Source: Turnera subulata (taxonomy: Eukaryota; Streptophyta; Magnoliopsida; Malpighiales; Passifloraceae). Taken from it: a DNA stretch of 64,000 nt. A program made the translations under genes and the position numbers. Positions within the stretch are counted from its first letter, which is position 1. Each line of letters begins with the position of its first letter. Where the stretch lies: positions 198,004-262,003 of the forward strand of contig JAKUCV010000197.1 of NCBI GenBank assembly GCA_028386065.3, in the 5' to 3' direction. The notes beneath the pieces are model-generated. The model saw nothing but the letters and a program-made list of their open reading frames with translations. It made no database searches and was not told the origin of the DNA. Positions 11,171-22,335 of this stretch are shown here, piece after piece.

Positions 11171-12447
11171 GGAATTAGCTGCTGGGTGGTGGTGGAGTCT
11201 TGTTGGCTTCTCAAGTTAGTGTGTTGTTGTGTGCCTTTAGTGTTAAGATGTTATTTCTAGAGTTTTTTTTTTCCTTTTAGTGTGTTGTTGTGTGTCTTTA
11301 GTGTTGTAGTTTTGTGTCATTGTTGTTGAGAACGAGAAAGAAAAAAAAAAAAGTGGGTGGTTTGGTTTTGTGTGTTTTTTCAATAAAGGTGGATTTGGAG
11401 TTTGTTAGGTCTTTCAAATTCCTCATTCTTCGTCTGCCCACTCAACCCTGCCTCAGCCGCCGCCCGCTTCAGCAAAAGTCCACCATCTCTTCCCCGCTAC
11501 ACTCTCTTTCTTTCTCTACTCCTCCCTCGCTTTGGTTATTTGACGTGGTCACTGTGCATAGTTCCTCCTTCGCTCCATGCTCTGATTTCCTCTTCTCCTC
11601 CAGTTGCTTCCTCCGGTTCCTCTTTTAATTTCTTCAACAAATTGTTTAGGAAGGCATTAGGTTTTTATTGAAACTGTTGGTTGGCGCTTGTTCAGTTATT
11701 GCCCGATTAGGCTTTTCCAATGTTTAGTCCTAGAAATCCCTCAACACCATCAAAAGCCTCTTCACCTGATTTTGGGGGTGATGCTGTGCCTGCAGTGTGG
11801 AATGTAATTCATTTCAATTCCTGTATTCGCTTGTTGCTTGTTAAACACTAATAACATTTATTCGTTAAGCTTTCTAGTTTTCTTGGTTGTGGCTGCATAT
11901 AACTTTTGAATCATTTTTGTTATCATTCTTCATTTCCAGTTTTGATTAGATGTTTGCTGGATCCCCGATTCTCCAGCCTAGGGGAACCAAAATGATATAG
12001 TGCATGTGTTTTAGTTAGAACTGGATGCACTTCTCCCCCTATTGTTTTGCACTTTTACCCATCACCAAAAGCAGCAGGCGTTGATGAGTGGTTATACAAT
12101 GGCTGTCCTGTTGAACCCTATGTTTCCTACTTCTTCCTTGGTGTACTTTGTTCAATGGTTTGGGAGTGGGAAATATGCACACCCCTTATATATTATATAT
12201 TGAGATTTTTTGTGGAAGGGTGGTGGAGTTGTGTTGCCAACATTGTGACACTCTATAATGTTAATCATCCCGTTGCTTCGTAAGCTTTTCCTTGTCATGT
12301 ATGTAGTTTCATTGTCGGATGTGGTGTAAGGTACCGCAAATCAGATTTAGTTTTCCAGTTTAAGAAACTCAAACTTCAGCACAAAGCAGTCTTATCTTTT
12401 TCCCTCTTCCCGCGACTCATGAGTTTCTCTATATTGGTATTGGTTTC
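11171..12447. other. 3' flank of the C2H2-like pseudogene
   Basis: Same as 33,157-34,640 apart from scattered changes and a 205-bp absence near 11,425. It contains a T-rich 3' flank and a CT-rich region (11,440-11,640) with short open stretches that are not conserved in frame between copies. No gene is supported. Confidence 0.55.
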
Positions 12448-13791
12448 AGGGTCACGAGCATTGGGTAAATTCCCTTGAGTTATGTTCTTCGCACAAGAGC
12501 TTTCAATCACACTGGCAAAAGTTATTCTTCTCCAGAGGAAACGAAGAAGGTGGTTCTTGTCATTTGGCAAGAGTCGCTGCATAAGCTCTTTTACTCTGTT
12601 CTGCCTATTATCAACATGTTAATTGGCTCCATACACGTTGGATCCCAAGTAATTTAGATTATCTTGGGGAACTAATCAGGAATGACTGTGTTAATGTGTT
12701 CTGAAGCATTCAATGAAAATGATTAGGTTCTTAATGTGATGGTTAAATAGAACCTTATGGGATTCTGATTTTTTTTGGGATAAGATTTTGGATTGGACTT
12801 TCCCCCCCGGCTCCATCCGGAATGCGTTGAGCATCATAAGAAATTTGGAAATAACTTTTCCGTGGTGCCTTGTGTTACATCGCACAATAAACCTGTCATA
12901 AATAATTGATGCAGTTAATTGCTATTAGGGACAATATTGTAGTTTTTGGGAGACATTACTTTCCTTGGACCCGTGGTCTTTTTCCATAGCAAGAGACATA
13001 TTCGATTTTCTTGTGACATGGGCTTTCTTCTGTTGCATCTCTGTTGCTGGGTTATTATATGCGCTTCTACAGGTTTTGAAAAGTTCTTGATAACTTGATG
13101 CTTCCTGCTTCTGGACAAAGCCACTCTTCTCTTTTTTGTCCCTCTGGAACTAATACAAGTACAATGTGCTCATACATACTACAGGTTGCCCTGGGAAGAC
13201 ACAATAAAATGAAGGGCAATGCTCCTGAAAGTTTGGTCTCAGGCTCTGATGATTTCACCATGTCTATCTGATGAGCTTTTTGTGCCACTAGGAGCTTATC
13301 TACAGAAGAATAAATGTGAGAGGGAGTGCAGTGATTGGACTTTTTCTGATGTGGTTTTTGTTAAAGTTGGTTGATTTATTGCTTTTGGGTTTTCCAAGTT
13401 TCTGCGGAGAAGGTTCTTTCGATTGTTTAACAACTGTAAGCTATTTTCGAAATTCGTCTGGTGAATCATTGCTCTGCTATTATTGCCGGTATGATGCTGT
13501 GCCTGCCTGTGCAGTTTTATTAATTTCAATTTCTGTATTCTGTTGTTGAATGATAGTGCTGCCTGTTAAACACTAAGAACATTTATTAGCTAGCTTTCTA
13601 GGTTGATTTTTCTAATTATTAGTGCAGGTTATTGATTACAGGTGTTGTTTAATTTGTCTTTTGGTAGCCACACTGAATCTGTACTTTCGGTTTCCTTTAG
13701 CCCGGACGGGCGGCAATTGGCTAGTTGTTCCGGGGATACGGCTGTTTGTATTTGGGATCTTAGAACGCGGACACCATTGTTTACTTGTACC
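12448..13791 (+). pseudogene. NLE-derived exon fragments, copy 3
   Basis: At 12,448-12,560 the + strand reads 'GHEHWVNSLE' and, after a frameshift, 'FNHTGKSYSSPEETKKV', the NLE segment that precedes 'KALERYNKMKGN'. About 700 bp later come the C-terminal-type piece with 'GNAPESL' (13,185-13,270), the N-terminal-domain piece (13,275-13,317), the next exon (about 13,399-13,490) and the first WD-repeat exon (13,666-13,791, 'SVSFSPDGRQLAS'). One substitution in the WD exon turns Gly to Cys ('ASCSGD'). Rearranged and truncated pseudogene, nearly the same as copies 1 and 6. Confidence 0.8.
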
Positions 13792-14169
13792 GGTTTACAT
13801 GCTTTGCTGCTTCATCTCTCTATTGAACATTTCCAATTATTGTTGCGTCCATAATTGATGCATATAGAGCGGTTTTGGTGTACTCTAAGAATTTGGAGTA
13901 TTTGTTTGGTTGTATCAGAACTTTTATTGTCGTTGGAGATTTTTAATTTCCATATTTCTTCCTTTTCGGTTTTGTTTAGATGTTTGTTTGATCCCTGATC
14001 CTTTTCGGTGGGTGTTTGTTTGCTTCTTCCTCTGACCGCCTCAGACGGAGGGTGAAGGGAAGGGAGAGAGTAATAATAAGAAGTATCAAAAAAATGTTAC
14101 GGTTTTGGGGGTTGGGGATTGAACAGATAGAAATTCGGGTTTGTGAGGATGGGGACTGGTTTGTCTATC

Positions 14170-14930
14170 CATGTTAAGAAAGGGAAGGAGGAGGAGGAAA
14201 GGGGGGTTGCTTCTTCGGGATTGCATTGTGTCCCTTGATTATTTGTTGGGTTTCCTACCGGATCATTTAACCTTTGGCTAACTTTTTGCCTGTCTGCCTC
14301 AAGATGTTGCTTGAAATGTTGCGAAGTCTCATCTTTGTTTCTCGCCTGTGGTTTCACATTGTGATGGATAAAAAACTAGGCTGCTTTAAGTGGATCTGCC
14401 ACCCCTGATTTTTCTTTTTATACAAGTTAAGAAAGGGAAGGAGGAGGAGGAAAGGGGGATTGCTTCTTCGGGATTGTGTTGTGTCCCTTGATTAATTGTT
14501 GGTTTTCCTACCGGATCATTTAACCTTTAGCTAACTTTTTGCCTGTCTGCCTCAAGATGTTGCTTGAATTGTTGCGAAGTCTCATCTTTGTTTCTCGCCT
14601 GTGGTTTCACATTGTGATGGATAAAAAAAGTAGGTTGCTTTAAGTGGATCTGCCACCTTTGATTTTTCTTTTTATACAAGTTAAGAAAGGGAAGGAGGTG
14701 GAGGAAAGGGGGGTTGCTTCTTCGGGATTGAGTTGTGTCCCTTGATTATTTATTGGGTTTCCTACCGGATCATTTAACCTTTAGCTAACTTTTTGCCTGT
14801 CTGCCTCAAGATGTTGCTTGAAATGTTGCGAAGTCTCATCTTTGTTTCTCGCCTGTGGTTTCACATTGTGATGGATAAAAAAAGTAGGCTGCTTTCAGTG
14901 GATCTGCCACCCCTGATTTTTCTTTTTATG
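14170..14930. repeat. 255-bp tandem repeat, three units
   Basis: Units start at about 14,170, 14,423 and 14,677 (period about 254 bp) and share the same body as the arrays at 7,593 and 36,393. Unit-to-unit differences are a few substitutions, which indicates recent unequal exchange. Confidence 0.9.
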
Positions 14931-15061
14931 TAATGGGGAGCTAGCTTTTCTTCTCTTAGCCTTGGGATCATTTCTGAGACTAGATATGCTTTCTTTGCTC
15001 TCTACATTGTCGTTTTGTGCTCTTTTCCTACTGGGTTTGTTTAGTCGCTTGTGATTATGCA

Positions 15062-15326
15062 TTTTCCAGGAAGGGAAGGCGCTGTACTCGTTCCATATAT
15101 CAGAGCAGGAGCTTCTTGTGGCACTGGAACCTTGTTTGCAAAAGAATAAGGTGAGTGAGAGTAAAGTGACTGGACTTTTTCTATTTGGGTTTTTGTTAAA
15201 GTTGTTTGATTTATCGCTTTTGGGTTTCTCCAGTTTCTGTGGAGAAGTTTCTTTCAATTGTTTATCGACTGCAATTTATTTTCAAGATTCATCCAGGGAA
15301 TCGTTGCTCCGCTGCTGTTGCCGGTA
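15062..15326 (+). pseudogene. NLE-derived 5' exons, copy 4
   Basis: The clearest copy of two NLE N-terminal exons. The first, after an acceptor-like 'ttttccag', reads 'EGKALYSFHISEQELLV' and 'LEPCLQKNK', followed by a donor 'gtgagt'. The second (about 15,235-15,325) reads 'SVEKFLSIVYRLQ' then 'NRCSAAVAG' up to a donor-like 'gtatga'. No WD-repeat exons follow, so the fragment is a dead 5' stub. Confidence 0.75.
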
Positions 15327-15905
15327 TGATGTTGTGCCTGCAGTGTGGAATGTAATTGATTTCAATCTGTATTAGGTTGTTGAATGGTGGTGCTGCTTTT
15401 TAGATAGTATGAAAATTTATTAAGGTTTCTAATTATTTTTCTAATTATGCTGATTTTACATCCGCACTGGTCCAGTACTTCTTGTATGTTCCATTCATGA
15501 ACAAATGTTGTTGAAATTGAGAAGTTAGTTGAGTTTAATGTTCCATGCATTTAATATCATCTAGGCTTTTAAAGGTTTAGTAGTTAGTCTAGAATTTGGA
15601 TTCTGTAGCTTGCCTGTTGTTATTTTTTGGTTTAAGTCTCATCCCTCTAAAAAAAAAATTGTATGTGGAATTTACGCCAAGCATGCCTTAGTAGCCTGCT
15701 TAAGTTTCTCAACAGAACACGGCTCAGGCTTTCATACGCAAAATCAGTTTTCTTTTTCGTGTTGAATAAAAGATGGAGTTATTTTGAACATTATGTAATT
15801 TTTTCTTTGTCCTCCATTTTAGTCTAGTTTTTTTTTTCTCTGTTTCCTCCCCGACTTACGACTTTCACTATATGTATTCAATATTCGGAGCATGGATGCA
15901 TATCC
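15327..15905. other. Intron-like spacer, block module
   Basis: AT-rich sequence also found at 22,980-23,440 and 41,120-41,480, there lying between two KEA exons. It is therefore most simply read as KEA intron sequence carried along. No gene is visible. Confidence 0.5.
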
Positions 15906-16190
15906 AGGTTGAACCAGTGGCCCAGTTTTGTGTAATTTTTCTTTTATTTGCATTGGTTTTGGAATTCTCTGCAACAATGGTGTGCTCATATTCTCCCTTC
16001 AGTTTAAACTTTAAAGTTGCTCCAAATTAAGAATTTGGCTGACTTAGGCTGTAATGCCATCTGCTTTTCATGAATCAGAGCTTCGTCTAGTTCCAGGAGG
16101 TTGCTGTTCCCGGTGGTCTTCTCTAGATTTTCCTTTTTATGTGCTTGTCTGGAGTAACATCCCCAGTATGTTGGCAGAATACCTAGTTTC
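15906..16190 (+). pseudogene. KEA4/5/6-type K+/H+ antiporter exon pair
   Basis: First piece reads 'EPVAQFCVIFLLFAL' with 'EFSATM', the membrane segment found in plant KEA antiporters as 'VAQFGV.FLLFALGLEFS'. Second piece (about 16,070-16,190) corresponds to the following exon ('RLVPG', 'FPFYVLVW' in mixed frames), related to KEA 'LGGLLQI.LFMCL'. Frameshifted and isolated from the rest of the gene. Confidence 0.6.
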
Positions 16191-17939
16191 TTTTGATGTA
16201 TATGGGAACACCCCTTTCCTGTAACCATTTGTTTGGAGACGTCTGTATTAATGCATTGCAATACCATTTTCTTGTACCCATTCACTTGAAGATGTTTGTG
16301 TTAATGCTTTGCAATACCTTTTTCTTGTACCCATTTACTTGCAGTTTTGCATTAATGTTTTTGTGCATACTATGCATCTTCACCTAGATCCCTTAAATGG
16401 GATCTCTGGCCTGATGAATTTTTCTAAAAAAATACAAGGATGCCTTGAATTTCTGGACGAGCTTGCTTTTGAAAATCCATATTCTGATGTTTGGGGATGG
16501 TTAAAGTATACTTTCTTACTGATTGAATGTTTTGATAGTTGATTTATTATTAAGTCTAACAATGTTCTAAAGATTATTTATCCTGGTTTGCCTTTTGGGT
16601 TGGCTGTGTGTGCAGTTGTGCTACTTGCTTGAGCTCTTTTTAGGAGACAGTAAAAGAAGCAAACGAATAATTTCGGTTTTAGTCTTTCATAAAGTTGAAA
16701 CACTAAGATAACTAAGGGGACTGATTTTCTTTCAACCCCGTATAGAAGAGAATTAAAACATTCTTGGCATCATTTGTGGAAGAGTCCTGGAGCCTTACGC
16801 CTCTTATACTCTTGTGCCAGTGCTGTCGCATCATAACAACTTGTCATTTTACACATTGTCATCGAACCTTAAGTTTTCTCGCCTTTTGACCAGTGCTAAT
16901 ATCCTTATCTAAATCCTGCAGCTCCAAGGATTGTGTCATCAAAATGTGAGAAACCTCGTAGGGGAAGCTAATCCCTGAGTTGAAGGTAATGTTTGGGTTT
17001 CCTATCGGATGCATTTAACGTTTTGCTAACCATTTTGGCTGTCTGGATCAAGATGTTGCTTGAAATGCTATCTTGGTTTCTCGCCTTTGGCATCATAATG
17101 TGTTGGATCAAAAATCTAAGCTACTTTCAGTGGGTCTGCCACCGCTGTTGTTTCTTTTTATGTAATGGCAAACTATCTTTGTTTCTCGCCTTTGGCTTCA
17201 AAATGTGTTGGATCAAAAATCTAAGCTGCTTTCAGTGGGTCTGCCACCTCTGATGTTTCTTTTTATGTAATGGGAAGCAAACGTTTCTTCTCTTAGAATA
17301 GGGATCATTTCTATGACTAGATAGTTACCTTTTCTTGGTCTGTCCGTTGATGTTTGTTTTCTTTTTCCTGCAAACTATTGTATTTATTATTGCTTTCATC
17401 GCTGCCGCTCCGTTAGCCATTGGACTGAACCCAGTTTCGGATTTTTATTTTATGCAAACTAGTGCCACTATTACTACTTCTCCTGCTATCATTTTGCATT
17501 TTTACCCAATACCAAAAGCAGCACCACTTTCTTTTGATGTATATGGCAACACTCCTTTCCTGTAACCATTTACTTGAAAACGTCTGTATTAATGCGTTGC
17601 CATACCCTTTTCTTGTACCCATTCAGTTGAGGATGTTGATGTTAATGCTTTGCAATACCATTTACTTGCAGTTTTGCATTATGTGCATACTATGCATTTT
17701 CACCGAGATCCTTGGCCTGATGAATTTTTCTGAAAAATACAAGCATGCCTTGAATTTCTAGAAGAGCTTGACAATCCATATTCTGATGTTTGGGGATGGT
17801 TAGAGTATAGTTTCTTACTGATTGAATGCTTGCAAAGTTGATTTATTATTATGTCTAACAATGTTCTAAAGACTATTAATCCTGGTCTGAATTTGGGTTG
17901 GCTGTGTGTGCGGTGTGCTACTTGTTTGAGATCTTTTTA
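16191..17939. other. Unidentified repeated module
   Basis: Contains two repeated elements of unknown origin. One includes 'FLVPIHLKMFVLMLC' and one reads 'CLEFLDELAFENPYSD' with a nearby 'VWGWLKY' (about 16,440-16,520). Variants of the second occur at 17,740-17,820, 18,440-18,520, 23,985-24,060, 37,600-37,680 and 38,280-38,360. The reading is conserved well enough to suggest a former exon, but I do not recognise the family. Positions 16,900-17,640 also repeat 8,430-9,040. Confidence 0.45.
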
Positions 17940-18190
17940 GGAACAAGTCGAAGCAGTGGCCCAACTTGGTGTATTTTTTTTTTTTTTTTGCATTGGGCTC
18001 GGAGTTTTCTACAACAAAGGTTTGCTTATATTCTCCCTTTGGTTTGAAGTGCTCAAATTAAGAATTTAGCTGACTTAGTTTTGCATGAATCAGGCTTGGT
18101 CTAGTTCCAGGAGTTGCTTTCCCTGGTGGTCTTCTCCAAATTTTCCAGTTCATTTGCTTGCCTGGAGTAACATCCTTGGTATGTTGGCAG
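17940..18190 (+). pseudogene. KEA-type exon pair
   Basis: Decayed repeat of the exon pair: 'SRSSGPTW'-like frames starting at 'caagtcgaagcagtggccc', a T-run that destroys the membrane-segment codons, and the second exon (about 18,090-18,190) with 'GGLLQIF' readable in one frame. Not functional. Confidence 0.55.
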
Positions 18191-18642
18191 GATACCTAGT
18201 TTCTTTTGACATATATGATAGCAGCCCTATTCTGGAAGATGTTAGTATTATTGCATTGCAATACCCTTTTCTGGTACCCATTCACTTGAAGATGTTTGTG
18301 TTAGTGCTTTGCAATACCTTTTTGTTGTACCCATTCACTTGCAGTTTTGCATTAATGTTTTTGTGCAAACTATGCATCTTGACCTGGATCCCTTATATGG
18401 GATCTCTGCCCTGATGATTTTTTCTGAAAAAATACAAGGATGCCTTGAATTTCTAGAAGAGCTTGCATTTGACAAACCATATTCTGATGTTTGGGCATGG
18501 TTAGAGTATAGTTTCTTGCTGATTGAATGTTTGCAAAGTTGATTTATTATTATGTCTAACAATGTTCTGAAGACTACTAATCCTGGTCTGAATTTGGGTT
18601 GGCTGTGTGTGCAGTGTGCTACTTGCTTGAGATCTTTTTAGG

Positions 18643-18885
18643 AACAAGTTGATGCAGTGTCCCAGCTTGGTGTGGTTTTTCTTTTATTTGCATTGGGCTC
18701 GGAGTTCTCTGCAACAAAGGTTTGCTTATATTCTCCCTTTTGTTTGAAGTGCCCAAATTAAGAATTTAGCTGACTTAGATTTGCATGAATCAGGCTTGGT
18801 CTAGTTCCAAGAGTTGCTTTTCCTGGTGGTCTTCTCCAGATTTTCCAGTTCATGTGCTTGTTTGGAGTAACATCCTCGGTTTGTT
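18643..18885 (+). pseudogene. KEA-type exon pair
   Basis: The first exon reads 'QVDAVSQLGVVFLLFALGSE' in one open frame (18,645-18,718), a good match to the KEA4/5/6 membrane segment. The second, after about 65 bp of intron, contains 'GGLLQIFQFMCL'. Nothing of the transporter follows; instead the sequence runs into the F-box-like fragment. Confidence 0.65.
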
Positions 18886-18989
18886 GGACCAGGTGTACTT
18901 GCTGCCCTGGCAATCCAATTCCATCATACCATTTTCTAACATAAATTCAGTAAAAATCTCTTGTCTGCGATAAGCTAACTCCCACTCTA

Positions 18990-19850
18990 CCCTCTTTTGT
19001 CATCAGCATCCAAAGCAGCATTGAGCGAAATCATCAATCAGTAGCCAGCCCACCTCCAACGGTGGTCCAATCTCCCCTCCTCCTCCTCCTTCCCTCCACG
19101 TCTACGACCCCGACCACCACCAACGGCTCAGATTCCGCCTCACCTTCTTGCCCTTCCGCTCCCTGCACCCTGTCGCCTCCGCCGGCGGCCTCCTGAGCCG
19201 AGTCACTTGACTCCCCTGATTCTGTTCACAATTCTGGCAGCAGCGGCAGCAATTACAGCAATAAGTCACGGGTGGTCTGCAACCCTTTGGCTCGGCAGTA
19301 CAAGCTATTGCTCCAGCTGGGGTCCGCCTGGTCTTGCCACGGGGCGGTCTTGGTTGACTCGGTCAACCTAGTGATGGTGCTCACCGAACTCGCTGCCCTC
19401 TACTTATCCAACGGAGCCACCACCAAGAACGCGTGGCACACCTTCTCCACCTACCTCCCCTCCAAACCCCGGAGCCCTGACATGGTATGGGAATCTGTCT
19501 TCGCTCTCTGCTACTTCGGCTCCCCTTGGCGGCCGCAGTGGAAGCTCTTCACCTGCAAAACCGATCCCTACTGCCTCAATAGCCAGAACAACTGGCTCTG
19601 CCTGGGGCAGCAGGAGTGGAGCCATATATTCGACATCATAAAACGGCAACGCTTGGTGCGCAGAAATGGAGGAACCAGGGGACTCAAATGCACGTATTCC
19701 TTGGACCCTTCATGTTCCGCCATAATGATACTGAGGCTGGACTTGGAGAGGACGGAGTGGGAGGAGGCCCGGCGGATGTACAGGTGCTTTCAGGAGTCGA
19801 GCAAGCTCAAGGTGTTTGTGCTGTTTTCCATACTGGGTTTGCTTAGTCGC
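18990..19850 (+). pseudogene. F-box/kelch-like protein fragment
   Basis: Several frames on the + strand together resemble the C-terminal half of a plant F-box/kelch-type protein. They read 'RFRLTFLPFRSLHPVAS' (about 19,130-19,180), then 'VCNPLARQYKLLLQLGSAWS', 'AVLVDSVN', 'VMVLTELAALYLSN', 'LPSKPRSP', 'WKLFTC', 'HIFDIIKRQRLVR', 'MILRLDLE' and 'RCFQESSKLKVF'. An F-box N-terminus is absent, a stop interrupts the region near 19,208 and the C-terminal half shifts frame at least once. The fragment is GC-richer than its surroundings. It is joined directly to NLE sequence after 19,850. The exact orthologue is uncertain. Confidence 0.65.
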
Positions 19851-19874
19851 TTGTGATTGTGCGTTTTCTAGAAA

Positions 19875-20310
19875 GAGAATATATCCAACCAGGAGCTTCT
19901 TGTGCCACTCGAAACTTATTTAAAGAAGAATAACAAGGTGAGTGAAAGTACGGGGATTGAACTTTTTCTAATTGAGGTTTTTTTTTGTTACGGTTGTCCC
20001 ATTTGTTGCTATTGTGTTTTCCAGTTTCTGTGGAGGAGTTCCTTTCAATTGTTTATCAACTGCAAGCTATTGTCAGGATTCGTCCCGTGAACAGCCGGTA
20101 TGATGCTGTGCCTGCAGTGTGAAATGTAATTGATTTCCATTTCTGTATTAGGTTGTTGAATGGTAGTGCTCCTTGTTAAACACTAAGAACATTTATTAGT
20201 TAGCTTTCTAGGTTGATTTGTCTAATTATTAGTGCAGGTTATTGATTACAAAGTGTTGTTTAATTTGTCTTTTGCATGTCACACTGAATCTGTACTTTCG
20301 GTTTCCATAT
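19875..20310 (+). pseudogene. NLE-derived 5' exons, copy 5
   Basis: Exon reading 'NQELLVPLETYLKKNNK' (one residue differs in places) with a donor 'gtgagt' at about 19,937. Then an exon (20,022-20,097) reading 'SIVYQLQAIVRIRPVN'. Then the start of the first WD-repeat exon ('HTESVLSVS', about 20,275-20,308), which breaks off and joins KEA-related sequence. The codons are close to NLE but the gene is truncated. Confidence 0.75.
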
Positions 20311-20950
20311 TTGTGACAGTCTTGGGCTCACAAACTCATTGCCTTGGTTGGGTTTCGAAATTCCGTCTGTTGCATTTTCTCATTTCCTCTTGTTCTTCTC
20401 TCTGGAAACTTATTGCTTATATCATTATATGACTAAAAAGAATGTGTTGTGATTTTACCAAGCAGGTCTGGAAACTGTTGCTGGAGTAAGGTCGAAGAAA
20501 AATGACGCGAAAAAGGAGGAGAAGTATGCGCTCTCCATCTTTAATAAAAGCTTAAATTCTCTCATACTAGGAAGACTTTAAAATTTTTATTTTTCCATTA
20601 CGTTAGGATGAAGTGGTTATGGTTCACCTTCTCAATTCTGAGAGTAGCAATTGCATTGAACAATCTCTCAGATCTTTTTTCAACTTGGACAGCGAGAATG
20701 TGAAGGCCCTCTCCCCGAGGGACCCACCATATTCAGGTATTGTTACATCACATCCCTCAGCCCACACCTCTTGGGTTTAATCCTTTACCATGCTGCAGCA
20801 CTAGGGATTCGAACTCGGGACGTGATGCTTTTTATCCCCCTCAAGGAGAGCACCTTCACCAACTCATCTGCAGATGCCTTTTCTGTGAAGGCCCTCTCCC
20901 CGAGGGACCCACCATATTCAGGTATTGTTACATCACATCCCTCAGCCCAC

Positions 20951-21160
20951 ACCTCTTGGGTTTAATCCTTTACCATGCTGCAGCACTAGGGATTCGAACT
21001 CGGGACGTGATGCTTTTTATCCCCCTCAAGGAGAGCACCTTTACCAACTCATCTGCAGATGAATTGGTGAAGGTGCTCTCCTTGAGGGGGATAAAAAGCA
21101 TCACGTCCCGAGTTCGAATCCCTAGTGCTGCAGCATGGTAAAGGATTAAACCCAAGAGGT
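20951..21160. repeat. Near-perfect inverted repeat with ~105-bp arms
   Basis: The two SINE-like units meet head to head at the palindrome 'catctgcagatg' (21,050-21,061), giving arms of about 105 bp with very few mismatches and almost no loop. A transcript across it would fold into a long hairpin. Confidence 0.9.
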
Positions 21161-21601
21161 GAGGACTTATAAACCTTTGTATGCATTACTGCCTACAATG
21201 CTCGGTTAACTGTCTTGTTATATATAAAGTGGTATTAATTGTTGGTCTCGAATGTTGTATGCGTGCTTGTTTGATGTGCTGATGTGGCTATCTGCAAGTG
21301 TACTGTGTTGGTGATATCTCTGATGTTGTATGCATGGTTTGTGAACTGTGTACCAGTGTGATATATTATGCCTGTCGAGCATGAGTTGTTTTGTGTGTTA
21401 ATAACGTGATATATGGTTTTGTGGTTTGTGTGGTGGATTGTGGGCTGGAGGCCCGGACTTGAGTTTAAGTTGTTAAATCCACACAACCCTGATTGAAATA
21501 ACGTATGGTACAACTCTTAAGGAATAAATGTGAATAACGAATTATAATTAAGTCTACTGTGGGGCTGTTGACCGGTTGGTTCGAGCGGGAAGTAATACCC
21601 C

Positions 21602-22335
21602 NNNNNNNNNNNNNNNNNNNNNNNNNNNNNNNNNNNNNNNNNNNNNNNNNNNNNNNNNNNNNNNNNNNNNNNNNNNNNNNNNNNNNNNNNNNNNNNNNNN
21701 NNNNNNNNNNNNNNNNNNNNNNNNNNNNNNNNNNNNNNNNNNNNNNNNNNNNNNNNNNNNNNNNNNNNNNNNNNNNNNNNNNNNNNNNNNNNNNNNNNNN
21801 NNNNNNNNNNNNNNNNNNNNNNNNNNNNNNNNNNNNNNNNNNNNNNNNNNNNNNNNNNNNNNNNNNNNNNNNNNNNNNNNNNNNNNNNNNNNNNNNNNNN
21901 NNNNNNNNNNNNNNNNNNNNNNNNNNNNNNNNNNNNNNNNNNNNNNNNNNNNNNNNNNNNNNNNNNNNNNNNNNNNNNNNNNNNNNNNNNNNNNNNNNNN
22001 NNNNNNNNNNNNNNNNNNNNNNNNNNNNNNNNNNNNNNNNNNNNNNNNNNNNNNNNNNNNNNNNNNNNNNNNNNNNNNNNNNNNNNNNNNNNNNNNNNNN
22101 NNNNNNNNNNNNNNNNNNNNNNNNNNNNNNNNNNNNNNNNNNNNNNNNNNNNNNNNNNNNNNNNNNNNNNNNNNNNNNNNNNNNNNNNNNNNNNNNNNNN
22201 NNNNNNNNNNNNNNNNNNNNNNNNNNNNNNNNNNNNNNNNNNNNNNNNNNNNNNNNNNNNNNNNNNNNNNNNNNNNNNNNNNNNNNNNNNNNNNNNNNNN
22301 NNNNNNNNNNNNNNNNNNNNNNNNNNNNNNNNNNN
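21602..22335. other. Assembly gap (734 N)
   Basis: Undetermined bases. The gap lies inside the inverted-repeat element, so a collapsed or unassembled repeat is the likely cause. Its length may be nominal. Confidence 0.98.

Noticed and set aside
21056..21160. A tRNA gene, because of a good B-box 'gttcgaatcc'
   Set aside because: No cloverleaf or acceptor stem can be formed, and the sequence is repeated as part of a larger unit. SINE-like is the better reading.
20951..21160. Hammerhead-ribozyme (retrozyme) LTR
   Set aside because: The conserved hammerhead core (CTGATGA with GAAA) is not present in the hairpin.
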